Assembly: GCF_005402965.1 (NCBI RefSeq)
Contig: NZ_BJCF01000011.1
Coordinates: 1 to 64,000, forward strand
From: Dolichospermum planctonicum
Lineage (GTDB): Bacteria > Cyanobacteriota > Cyanobacteriia > Cyanobacteriales > Nostocaceae
Reading direction: 5' to 3'
DNA: 64,000 bases
The position numbers and the translations under genes are program-made. The notes under the pieces were generated by a model. That model did no database searches. It was not told the DNA's origin and worked only from the letters and a program-made list of their open reading frames with translations. This document shows, piece by piece, positions 17,877 to 25,622 of the stretch (its first letter is position 1; every line of letters starts with the position of its first letter).

Positions 17877-20642
17877 ATGATAAAAGAACCTATAGATTTT
17901 TTGTTGGAAGTGTTAGTAACAACTTCGCAAAGTTTTGGTGATAAAAATATTGTTTATCCTTTACTGACAGCTAATGTCGACAAACTAGATTTGAATTTTT
18001 CTGACTTATTACGCCGTTTCGCTAAAAATTATTTTGGTAAAGAACCTTTGAGTAAATCACAACCCGTAGCAGCAGCTATCGGTGATTTTGGTACACTAGT
18101 TGGACAGTTTACTCAAGGAAATATATCTAATAATTTAGAAATTGCTATTGCTTGTTTTGAGGTTATTGAAATTATCTTTACCCGTAAATATTTTCCAAGA
18201 GAGTGGGCTACATCTAAACTTAATTTAGGTAATGCTTATCTAGCTAAAAGATATGGTGATACTTCAGAGAATTTGGAAAATGCAAGATTGGCTTATGAGA
18301 ATGCTTTAAAAATTTACTCTGTTCAAGAGTTTCCTATAGAGTGGGCAGAAACTCAAACAAATTTAGTAGTTTTATATTCTAAAATGAGTAGAGTTACAAA
18401 AAAAAGGACATATCTTTATAAAAAATTAGAAATATTAAATTCAAATTGTAAAAGTGCTTTAACTATTTTTAAGCAAAATAATTTATTGGAGAAATGGGCA
18501 ATTCTAAGAGATACTATGGCATCTGCTTACTGTGATGTTCCGAATGAGTATGGTGAAAGAAATTGGGAATTAGCAATAAATATTTATTATGAAATATTAG
18601 AAGTTATAAACAAAAAAACTCTTCCTGAACAATGGGCAAATACTCAAATGAATTTGGGTATTGCATATAATAAAAGAATTCAGGGATATAAAGAAGATAA
18701 TTTAAAATTGGCAGTCAAAGCATTTGAAAATTCTTTAAATTTTTATACTTTTGAAAATTACCCATTTGAATATATTATACTTCAAAATAACTTAGGTAAT
18801 GTTTTCCGTGATCAAGGTTTAGTAAAAAGAGCAATAAATTGTTACAGATCAGTATTAGAAATTAATACACCTAAAGTTTATCCTATTGACGCAAAAATAG
18901 CTGCTCGTAACCTTGGAAATACTGCTTTTAAATCAAGACTATGGACAGAAGCAATAGAAGGTTATAGTATTGCCATTGAAGCATTAGAAACTAGCCGCAC
19001 TTGGATAAAATCAGAATCACGTCGTCAAGAGATTTTAGAAGACTCTATAAACATTTATCAAAACATAGTACAGGCATACATCAATAATAAACAAATAGAT
19101 AAAGCCTTTGAATACTCTGAACGATCTCGTTCTCAACGTCTGGTAGAATTAATGGCAAGTTCTCACCTCTTCCAAGGTGAAAATATATCGCCAAAAGTCC
19201 AAGATTTATTACAAAAATACGAAGAATTACAACAACAAATTGATATAGAACGCCAAAATTATCAATCAAAAAATAACCGCAGTGAAACCCGCGCTATTTG
19301 GCAAATATACAATGAAAAAATAGCATTATTAGAAACAGCAAAACAAGAAATTTGGGAACAACTCAGAAAAGAAGATCCCATTTTAGCAGGTGAAATTGAA
19401 GTTAAACCTCTGAGTTTATCAGAAGTTCAGCAATTAATTGATCATCCTAAAACTGCTATTCTAAGTTTCTACACCACCAACTCTGACACCCATATTTTTA
19501 TCATTACCCAAAACTCAATTTATCTCCATACTTGTACAGGTGAAGGTTTAGAAACACTACAAAACTGGATTGCACAAAATTGGTTATTAAATTATATCCA
19601 TAATTATCAGAAATGGCAAAATGACATGGAACATTTTCTCCATGAACTTGCTGAAAGATTACAATTATCAAAAATCATCAATCAATATCTTCAAGACATA
19701 GAAGAATTAATTATAGAACCTCATTTATTGTTACATCAAATACCTTTTGCTGCTTTACCTACAGGAGAATATGAGGACTATTTAGTAGATATATTTTTAA
19801 TTCGTTATACTCCCAGTTGTCAAATTTTAGATTTTTGTCATCAAAACCAAAACAAGAAACTCCTAAATTTAGATATTCAAGATTTACAATATGGAACTGT
19901 AGAAGATGCAACAGATGATCTACATTGTGCTAGGTGGGAAGGTGAACAAATTGCTGAAATGTATAATATTCCAACAGAAAAAAGATTGATAGGTAGTAGT
20001 CAAACTACAGTTCAGAATTACCGAAAATTAGCTGAACAGGTGCAAATTCTCCACTCTTGTCACCATGCTGAATCTTGTTTATATAATCCTTTAGAATCTC
20101 AGTTAAAATTAGGTAATGGTAGTATTACTTTAGGTCAATTAATGTCTCCTAGTTGGCGTTTATCTCATATTTTAGATGTGTTTCTTTCTTGTTGCGAAAC
20201 TAATTTAGATAACCCAGATATAACTGATAATTTACTAACGCTTTCTACAGGGTTTTTATGTGCTGGTGCGATCAGTGTAATTAGTTCTTTATGGAAGGTT
20301 GATGATTTAGCAACTGCGTTATTGTCTATTTTTTACTATCAACACAGACAAGAAGGTAAAAATCGTCCAGAAGCACTAAAAGAAGCACAAATTAAATTGC
20401 GGGAATTAAGAAAAGCAGATTTAAAAGAAATGTCGCAAGCAGCAGAAAACCAGCGTAAACAAGCTAGAAATCAGAAAAAACAATACCCAGAAGATTCAAA
20501 AGAATATTTAGAGTGCGATCGCCAATATCAAAAATATGCAAAAATATCAATAGCAATTGATAACATCCAAAAATCAAAAGGAGAATTGCCTTTTGCACAT
20601 CCCCGCTATTGGTCGGCTTTTATTGCTCAGGGATTACAATAA
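17877..20642 (+). CDS. TPR-CHAT caspase-like protease
   Basis: This 921-aa protein has tetratricopeptide-type helical repeats from about residue 90 to 420 (WATSKLNLGNAYL, WANTQMNLGIAYNKR, LQNNLGNVFRDQG). A coiled-coil region (about 430-500) and a C-terminal CHAT domain follow. The CHAT dyad is visible: histidine in ILHSCHHAESC (about residue 726) and cysteine in DVFLSCCETN (about 771), where most relatives read LSACETG. The closing segment GALPFAHP..WSAF is family-typical (here GELPFAHPRYWSAF). CHAT proteases act in bacterial signalling, cell death and conflict systems, with the TPR part recognising partners. The gene follows two unknown proteins and precedes a small one, all on the plus strand. 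Target and trigger are unknown. Confidence 0.9.
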   Translation: MIKEPIDFLLEVLVTTSQSFGDKNIVYPLLTANVDKLDLNFSDLLRRFAKNYFGKEPLSKSQPVAAAIGDFGTLVGQFTQGNISNNLEIAIACFEVIEIIFTRKYFPREWATSKLNLGNAYLAKRYGDTSENLENARLAYENALKIYSVQEFPIEWAETQTNLVVLYSKMSRVTKKRTYLYKKLEILNSNCKSALTIFKQNNLLEKWAILRDTMASAYCDVPNEYGERNWELAINIYYEILEVINKKTLPEQWANTQMNLGIAYNKRIQGYKEDNLKLAVKAFENSLNFYTFENYPFEYIILQNNLGNVFRDQGLVKRAINCYRSVLEINTPKVYPIDAKIAARNLGNTAFKSRLWTEAIEGYSIAIEALETSRTWIKSESRRQEILEDSINIYQNIVQAYINNKQIDKAFEYSERSRSQRLVELMASSHLFQGENISPKVQDLLQKYEELQQQIDIERQNYQSKNNRSETRAIWQIYNEKIALLETAKQEIWEQLRKEDPILAGEIEVKPLSLSEVQQLIDHPKTAILSFYTTNSDTHIFIITQNSIYLHTCTGEGLETLQNWIAQNWLLNYIHNYQKWQNDMEHFLHELAERLQLSKIINQYLQDIEELIIEPHLLLHQIPFAALPTGEYEDYLVDIFLIRYTPSCQILDFCHQNQNKKLLNLDIQDLQYGTVEDATDDLHCARWEGEQIAEMYNIPTEKRLIGSSQTTVQNYRKLAEQVQILHSCHHAESCLYNPLESQLKLGNGSITLGQLMSPSWRLSHILDVFLSCCETNLDNPDITDNLLTLSTGFLCAGAISVISSLWKVDDLATALLSIFYYQHRQEGKNRPEALKEAQIKLRELRKADLKEMSQAAENQRKQARNQKKQYPEDSKEYLECDRQYQKYAKISIAIDNIQKSKGELPFAHPRYWSAFIAQGLQ

Positions 20643-20696
20643 TATGATTTAATGGTAGAAAGCCAATTTCTCGATTAAACAGAATTTTGAATTTTT

Positions 20697-20957
20697 ATGG
20701 ATATCACCCCTAATCAATCATCAACTCAATTTTTATCTGCTGAAGAATCTGCTCAAGTTGACGCGGCTTTGTTGTCTTCTCCTGAGAAGTTTTTAACTAG
20801 ATTGACTATTTCTTCTTTGCGGATTTTACAACATATTGCTCAAGAATATGATGTTTCTATTGAGGAACTGACGACAAAGCAAATTATTACCTGGTTTGAA
20901 ACTGATTCTAAAGTTAGAAGAGAAAAAGGAATTGAGGAAGCATTTTTGAAGTGGTAA
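20697..20957 (+). CDS. Small protein trailing the CHAT gene
   Basis: This 86-aa helical protein contains LSAEESAQVDAALLSSPEKFLTRL and QEYDVSIEELTTKQIITWFE. It resembles no family I can name. It begins 54 bp after the CHAT gene, the same spacing that separates the earlier genes of the cluster, so it is probably in the same transcript. It may be a regulator or substrate of the protease. Confidence 0.6.
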   Translation: MDITPNQSSTQFLSAEESAQVDAALLSSPEKFLTRLTISSLRILQHIAQEYDVSIEELTTKQIITWFETDSKVRREKGIEEAFLKW

Positions 20958-21343
20958 ATTGTGGTATTTAGAAGTCCCTGACCTGCTTTTGCTGTAATCT
21001 TGCCACTGTTCAACGCCAATATAAAGTATTGGGGGTTGACAATTGATATGAAATTTGCTATAGTGAATCCGATAAGGAAGAACTATCTTGTAATAAATAC
21101 CGTAGGAAATCGCGTATTTGGTAGACAGCGATGTTTTGGAGAGCAAAATTAAACCTTACTAACAAGTAAATAACACATACTGCGTGTATCAACTAACTTT
21201 GTATAAGAGTTGATTCGTCAAATTGTTTTGAAACAACTACAGATGCTATTTACTCTATCTCTCCTCAGATTATCGAATGTTCGCAACCAGGGGCAACTGA
21301 TTTAAAATCAAAAGAATTGACAGAATTAAATGATTAATAAAAC
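20958..21343. other. Intergenic region with a strong promoter-like pair
   Basis: This stretch separates the CHAT cluster from the Tat-exported protein. It holds TTGACA/TATAGT at 21036-21064. A 12-codon frame near 21138 is too short to call. I see no tRNA and no clear terminator. Confidence 0.5.
21036..21064 (+). promoter_or_regulatory. Sigma-70-like promoter candidate
   Basis: TTGACA at 21036-21041 and TATAGT at 21059-21064 are separated by exactly 17 bp. It lies about 280 bp before the next gene, so either the leader is long or a small RNA is made from here. Confidence 0.5.
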
Positions 21344-21898
21344 ATGAAAAAAACTATCAATCAATGTCTTTGTTGTTCTAGTCGTCGTCATTTTCTTAGC
21401 TCTTTCCTTCCCGCAGCCGTGGCCTTTACTGTTTTGCAATCAGCCACACCAGCTAAAGCGGAAGTTAATCAAGCTCAAGCTTTAGTTATTAGTTGTATTG
21501 ACTTTCGGTTTTTGAGAGCAGAATACTCTTTTTTAAATAATAAAAATTTAACTGATAAATATGATTTGACAGCTTTAGCAGGGGCTTCTCTAGCTTTAAC
21601 AGGATTCCCCCACAAATCTGATGCTCAAGCATTTTGGGATCAATTAGATATCTCCTATAAACTCCATCATATCCACAAAGTTATAATTATTGATCATCAG
21701 GATTGTGGGGCTTATGCAATGATGATTGATCCTAATTTAAGTAAAGATCCTCAACGGGAGTTACAAATACATACAGATTATTTAAATCAAGCTTATTCAT
21801 CAATTCGCAATCACTATCCTGATCTTCAAGTTGAACTGTATTTTGCAACTCTCAATCAAAGAGAATTTCAACAAATTTTCCCAAAACTTGAAAAATGA
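21344..21898 (+). CDS. Tat-exported beta-carbonic-anhydrase-like protein
   Basis: This 184-aa protein starts with a twin-arginine signal (SSRRHFLSSF, then a hydrophobic stretch ending ATPAKA, residues 1-39). The mature part carries the beta-carbonic-anhydrase zinc set: SCIDFRF gives C-x-D-x-R, and DHQDCGAY gives H-x-x-C. It is shorter than classical enzymes and lacks the N-terminal arm, like other small cyanobacterial members. Export by Tat suggests a folded, metal-loaded protein in the periplasm or thylakoid lumen. Activity as a carbonic anhydrase is not certain. Confidence 0.8.
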   Translation: MKKTINQCLCCSSRRHFLSSFLPAAVAFTVLQSATPAKAEVNQAQALVISCIDFRFLRAEYSFLNNKNLTDKYDLTALAGASLALTGFPHKSDAQAFWDQLDISYKLHHIHKVIIIDHQDCGAYAMMIDPNLSKDPQRELQIHTDYLNQAYSSIRNHYPDLQVELYFATLNQREFQQIFPKLEK

Positions 21899-21999
21899 AA
21901 CATTAAAAATTGTCAAATCAAAAATTATTAACCGCAAGGGTTGTTTACTCTTTCTTTGGTCATAAATTGCTACAAAATCAGCAAAATATTAACGAAATA

Positions 22000-22326
22000 C
22001 TAACGAATTTTTACGGCTGTTCCTGTGGCCGTAATTACTAATAAAACACCAGATTGATCAACATTAATTGTGCCTGTATCAACTGCAATACCAACAATCG
22101 CATCCGCGCCTAAACGTTGCGCCCTTTGTTCTAATTCTTCCATTGCTTTGCGTTGTCCTTCTTCAAAGAGACGCTCATAGCTACCAGTGCGGCCACCGAC
22201 AATATCCCGAATACTCGCTAAAAAATCCCGCAGGAAATTGCTACCATATACAACTTCTGCTGTCACAATACCTAAGTATGACTGAATTACAGCACCTTGA
22301 ATAACGTCAGTAGTAGTTAAAATCAT
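22000..22326 (-). CDS. ybjQ: YbjQ/UPF0145 family protein
   Basis: This 108-aa protein matches the YbjQ family, which forms small ring-like oligomers of unknown function. Diagnostic parts are the opening TTTDVIQG, GIVTAEVVYGSNFLRDFLASIRDIVGGRTGSYE, ARQ-type helix EELEQRAQRLGADAIVGI and the final TGTAV. It is divergent from the exported TPR gene. No membrane segment is seen. Confidence 0.92.
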   Translation of the reverse strand: MILTTTDVIQGAVIQSYLGIVTAEVVYGSNFLRDFLASIRDIVGGRTGSYERLFEEGQRKAMEELEQRAQRLGADAIVGIAVDTGTINVDQSGVLLVITATGTAVKIR

Positions 22327-22534
22327 AGATTTATTTAAACATTATTTATGAGTACGGATGGGTTAAAGTCTTAATCTATTGCTATAATGCCGAAAATGTC
22401 AAGTGATTTTAAGAAAAGACTATTATATAATAATATATATTATGTAAATATGAATAAATAGAGATTACAAAAATAAATATTTTTGTTTTAATGTATGAAT
22501 AAGAACAATTGAAGAAAATCTAAGGAAATTGACT

Positions 22535-23209
22535 GTGTACAAAAAAACATCATTTGTCTTAACTGTCTTATTATTGGGATGTTTCTTCACTAGCACACCT
22601 GTAGTGGCCAAAGTTGATCTATTATTAGCACAAGCTGACAATGCAGAGTTGAAAAGCTTGATAGAAGACGGAAAAAGACTTGTAGATAATAAAGATTATA
22701 GTGGAGCGATCGCTGTTTATCAACAAGCGGCAAAATTAGATCCCCGAAATGCGAGAATTCATGCTGGTATTGGCTACTTATATACTCAAATAGGAAATTT
22801 TCCCTCAGCTTTAAATGCTTATCGTCAGGCTATTGCTATTAATCCCAATAACAGCGATTTTTATTATGCTGTGGGTTACATTAAAAGTGCTACAAAGGAT
22901 ATTACTGGAGCTAAAGAAGCTTATCGTCGTTCCATTCAACTTAATCGTAATAATATTAACGCCTATTTAGGTTTGGGCGTTACTCAGGCAATATTAGGCG
23001 ATTTTGAATCTGCTATGTGGGCATATCAAAAAGCACTAGAACTCAATCAAAATAACCCCCGCACTTATGAGTTAATGGCAGGAATGTTTAAAAAGAAGGG
23101 TCAAAATAGCCAAGCAACTAGCGCTTTACGAAAAGCTTTAAGTTTATATCGTCTTAGCAATGATCTAGATAGTGTTAATAGAGTGGAAGGAATGTTAGGA
23201 GAAATGTAA
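22535..23209 (+). CDS. Exported TPR-repeat protein
   Basis: I start this at the GTG at 22535, eight bases after an AAGGA ribosome-binding site. A TTG two codons earlier would be too close to that site. The protein is about 224 aa. It has a signal peptide (VLTVLLLGCFFTSTPVVA) and then about four tetratricopeptide repeats (YSGAIAVYQQAAKLDP, FPSALNAYRQAIAINP, ITGAKEAYRRSIQLN, FESAMWAYQKALELN). It is likely a periplasmic or lumenal scaffold for protein complexes. A cysteine in LLLGCFF could instead mark a lipoprotein, but the box is weak. Confidence 0.85.
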   Translation: MYKKTSFVLTVLLLGCFFTSTPVVAKVDLLLAQADNAELKSLIEDGKRLVDNKDYSGAIAVYQQAAKLDPRNARIHAGIGYLYTQIGNFPSALNAYRQAIAINPNNSDFYYAVGYIKSATKDITGAKEAYRRSIQLNRNNINAYLGLGVTQAILGDFESAMWAYQKALELNQNNPRTYELMAGMFKKKGQNSQATSALRKALSLYRLSNDLDSVNRVEGMLGEM

Positions 23210-23222
23210 TTTCTAGGTTTTG

Positions 23223-23275
23223 AATCCCCAATTTATAATTAATTTAATTTATAATTAATGATTAATTTGGGGATT
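23223..23275 (+). terminator. Long AT-rich hairpin after the TPR gene
   Basis: AATCCCCAA and TTGGGGATT pair at the ends of a stem whose inner parts (TTATAATTAAT/ATTAATGATTAA) are also largely complementary. It starts about 14 bp after the stop codon. Confidence 0.55.
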
Positions 23276-23576
23276 TATTGACGTTAATTGACGTTAATTG
23301 ACTAATTAGCCAGGAAATATTTTAAGTAAATCATTTCATGGTTCTAGTAATCCTAATCCAATTAATAGAACTTGAATTTATCTAGATAATTCTACATCAT
23401 TAGCTGATCTGATGTATTTTGAGATTGCCAATTGTCTGGCTCTATTTGAGCTTAACCAAGTTTCAATATATACACAGAAATCCACAGATTACTAGAATCT
23501 TTGTTTTTTTTTAAGGAATTACGGTAAAATACTTAAAAACAGGTGACAGGGATCTCCTCTTCCTTAAACAGGGTAA

Positions 23577-23611
23577 AACCAAGGTAAGATAGATTGTACC
23601 TGACCTTGGTT
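23577..23611 (-). terminator. Inverted repeat after the small 49-aa gene
   Basis: AACCAAGGT and ACCTTGGTT form a 9-bp stem with a 17-nt loop. On the minus strand a short TTTTA run follows. It stands about 50 bp beyond the stop of the small gene and may end its transcript. Confidence 0.45.
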
Positions 23612-23659
23612 AATATCAATGATGATCGTCGTAGATTGTAACTTTTATCAAATCAAAAG

Positions 23660-23809
23660 CTACCAAGCCGCTCTACCTCTCTTATACATACTACCGGTAA
23701 AAGGCTGTACCCCAATCACAGGATAAGCGTCATTGGCAGGGGTAAAAATCCGCATAAAGGCTTCAGAAATAAACTGAGCCATATTAGTAAGCATTCTGGA
23801 AATAGCCAT
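23660..23809 (-). CDS. Small 49-aa protein, possibly AtpTheta/Norf1-like
   Basis: A short frame with ATG at 23809 and TAG at 23660 encodes 49 aa. A GAGG element stands about ten bases before the start and a TATAAT hexamer lies at 23856-23861 on the same strand. The protein has an amphipathic helix (MLTNMAQFISEAFMRIF, residues 6-22) followed by a conserved-looking motif DAYPVIGVQPFTG (27-39) and a basic end (YKRGRAAW). The helix plus YPxxGVQPFxG layout reminds me of the small cyanobacterial ATP-synthase inhibitor AtpTheta (Norf1). I recall that family only roughly, so the assignment is tentative. Codon structure and the motif make a real gene likely. Confidence 0.65.
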   Translation of the reverse strand: MAISRMLTNMAQFISEAFMRIFTPANDAYPVIGVQPFTGSMYKRGRAAW

Positions 23810-24117
23810 AATCTTATAGCCTCTTTTTTTCAGTTTTTTAATCTGCGATGCTTACATTATAATACCGCCATTATTTATTTGCTCCTATTCTCCATATATC
23901 TATACTTAACACAATATTTTTTCAGATAACTTTGCAATACTTTATAATCATGATTTTGATTTACTCCTAATTGTAACCGAAAATTTATAATTAGGCATTT
24001 TGGGGTGAAAATAATAGTTTTTACTATTAATAAATGTGAATTATTCGTAAAATTATAGATAATTCCCCTTGTAAATATAGGATTTTAGGGAATTTGTCAC
24101 CATTCATTAACTAGGGC

Positions 24118-24148
24118 TTGACATTATTTATAGTAAATATTACCATAA
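24118..24148 (+). promoter_or_regulatory. nadD promoter with NrtR-type palindromic operator
   Basis: TTGACA at 24118-24123 has a weak -10 (TACCAT, 24141-24146) 17 bp later. A 21-bp palindrome with arms TTATnGTAA and TTACnATAA occupies 24128-24148, covering spacer and -10. The next gene but one encodes an NrtR-type regulator, so this is its most likely operator. Confidence 0.65.
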
Positions 24149-24184
24149 ACTAAAGAGACATTCTAGCAACATCCTGAAAGTATC

Positions 24185-24784
24185 ATGAAAATTGCTTTAT
24201 TTGGTACAAGTGCTGATCCACCGACTGCGGGACATTTAGTAATTCTTAAATGGTTATCTGAACATTATGATTGGGTAGCTGTTTGGGCTGCGGATAATCC
24301 TCTAAAATCGCAACAAACGCTTTTATCTCATCGTGCGGTCATGTTAGAATTGTTAATTAAAGATATTAATGTTTCTAGAAAAAATATTGCTTTAGAACAA
24401 GATTTGAGCAGTTGGAGAACCTTAGAAACTGTAGAAAAAGCCAAATTAAAGTGGGGTGAACATATTGAATATACTTTAGTAATTGGTGCTGATTTAGTAA
24501 ATCAATTATCACGCTGGTATCATATTCAAGATTTATTACAGCAAGTGCAGCTACTAATAATTCCCAGACCAGGATATATCATAGATAATTCAAGTTTAGA
24601 AAATGTTAAACAAATGGGAGGAAAAATTGCCATTGCTAATTTAATTGGTTTAGATGTTTCCTCTACCGCTTTTCGTGAACAAGGAGATATTAATACTCTC
24701 ACACCTCCCGTAGTTGCCTATATTCATCAACAGCATTTATACAAATGCCAATACATCACCAAAAAAAGATTTTCCACCCCATAA
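24185..24784 (+). CDS. nadD: Nicotinate-nucleotide adenylyltransferase
   Basis: This 199-aa nucleotidyltransferase makes nicotinic acid adenine dinucleotide from NaMN and ATP in NAD synthesis. The opening GTSADPPTAGH carries the family TxGH nucleotide-binding motif. YTLVIGADLVNQLSRWYH is the NaMN-binding region, and LDVSSTAFREQGD is the second ATP motif (ISSTxIR type). The end overlaps the NrtR-like gene by 40 bp. A palindromic operator lies in the promoter. Confidence 0.92.
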   Translation: MKIALFGTSADPPTAGHLVILKWLSEHYDWVAVWAADNPLKSQQTLLSHRAVMLELLIKDINVSRKNIALEQDLSSWRTLETVEKAKLKWGEHIEYTLVIGADLVNQLSRWYHIQDLLQQVQLLIIPRPGYIIDNSSLENVKQMGGKIAIANLIGLDVSSTAFREQGDINTLTPPVVAYIHQQHLYKCQYITKKRFSTP

Positions 24785-25491
24785 ATCAACAACCTTTAGC
24801 TGAATTTAAAGTTGGTGTTGATAATGTGATTTTTTCTGTAAATACTGCCCAAAATCAGTTATTAGTTCTTTTGGTTATAGGAAAACAAGAATCATGTTTA
24901 AATTATTGGACTCTTCCCGGTACTTTAGTTAGGCAAGGAGAATCTTTAGAAGATGCTGCCTATCGTATCATGGCTGAGAAAATAAAAGTAAATAATCTTT
25001 ATTTAGAACAGCTTTATACTTTTAGCAGTCCTAGACCTGAACCTAGAGAAGAAATTGCTAGTTATGGAGTTCGTTATTTATCAGTTAGTTACTTTGCCTT
25101 AGTACGATTTGAAGAAGCAGAATTAATTGCTGATAAAGTCGCTGGTATTGCTTGGTATCCTCTGCAAAAATTGCCACAGTTAGCATTTGATCATAATGAA
25201 ATTATTACCTATGGACATAGAAGATTAAAAAATAAATTAGAATATAGTCCTGTAGCTTTTGAGGTATTACCAGAAACCTTCACTCTCAACGATTTATATC
25301 AACTATATACCACAGTTTTAGGAGAAAACTTTGCCGATTATTCTAATTTCCGAGCGCGGTTACTCAAACTAGGTTTTTTATCAGATACTGGCATTAAGGT
25401 CTCACGAGGTGCGGGAAGACCTGCGAGTTTATATAAATTTAACCAAGCAGCATTTGCACCGTTTAAAGATAAACCTTTAGTATTTATTTAA
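24745..25491 (+). CDS. nrtR: NrtR-like NUDIX transcriptional regulator of NAD metabolism
   Basis: This 248-aa protein has an N-terminal NUDIX-fold domain (FKVGVDNVIF to about residue 150) and a C-terminal winged helix (NDLYQLYTTVLGENFADYSNFRARLLKLGFL, then GRPASLYKF). The NUDIX box is degenerate: PGTLVRQGESLEDAAYRIMAEKIKV lacks the REUxEE catalytic core. This fits NrtR regulators, which sense ADP-ribose or related NAD products without hydrolysing them well. It lies between nadD and nadE, the pathway it would control. ATG at 24745 overlaps nadD by 40 bp, and no later start would keep the first strand. Confidence 0.9.
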   Translation: MPIHHQKKIFHPINQQPLAEFKVGVDNVIFSVNTAQNQLLVLLVIGKQESCLNYWTLPGTLVRQGESLEDAAYRIMAEKIKVNNLYLEQLYTFSSPRPEPREEIASYGVRYLSVSYFALVRFEEAELIADKVAGIAWYPLQKLPQLAFDHNEIITYGHRRLKNKLEYSPVAFEVLPETFTLNDLYQLYTTVLGENFADYSNFRARLLKLGFLSDTGIKVSRGAGRPASLYKFNQAAFAPFKDKPLVFI

Positions 25492-25511
25492 TGAAGAAAG
25501 GAGGTAGAAAT

Positions 25512-25547
25512 GATTAAACGCTGATTAACGCTGATTAACGCTGATAA
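25512..25547. repeat. 10-bp tandem repeat (GATTAACGCT)
   Basis: GATTAACGCT recurs three to four times directly between the NrtR-like gene and nadE. It is a common cyanobacterial intergenic phrase with no clear function. Confidence 0.8.
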
Positions 25548-25622
25548 ATACAGATGATTGTGATTTTGTGCAGTCTAAAATGAGATTTATTTTATTTATT
25601 CCCTATTCCCTTTTTGATGATC

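Larger units (their letters stand above)
23210..24184. other. Long intergenic region holding a small minus-strand gene
   Basis: From left to right this 975-bp gap contains a hairpin after the TPR gene, triplicated GACGTTAATT around 23280-23302, an inverted repeat at 23577-23611, a 49-codon gene on the minus strand at 23660-23809, and the promoter-operator of nadD near 24118-24148. The remainder is AT-rich without visible genes. Confidence 0.7.

Noticed and set aside
21138-21176. 12-codon frame after the TTGACA/TATAGT promoter
   Set aside because: Too short to separate from chance, although the promoter itself is kept as a finding.
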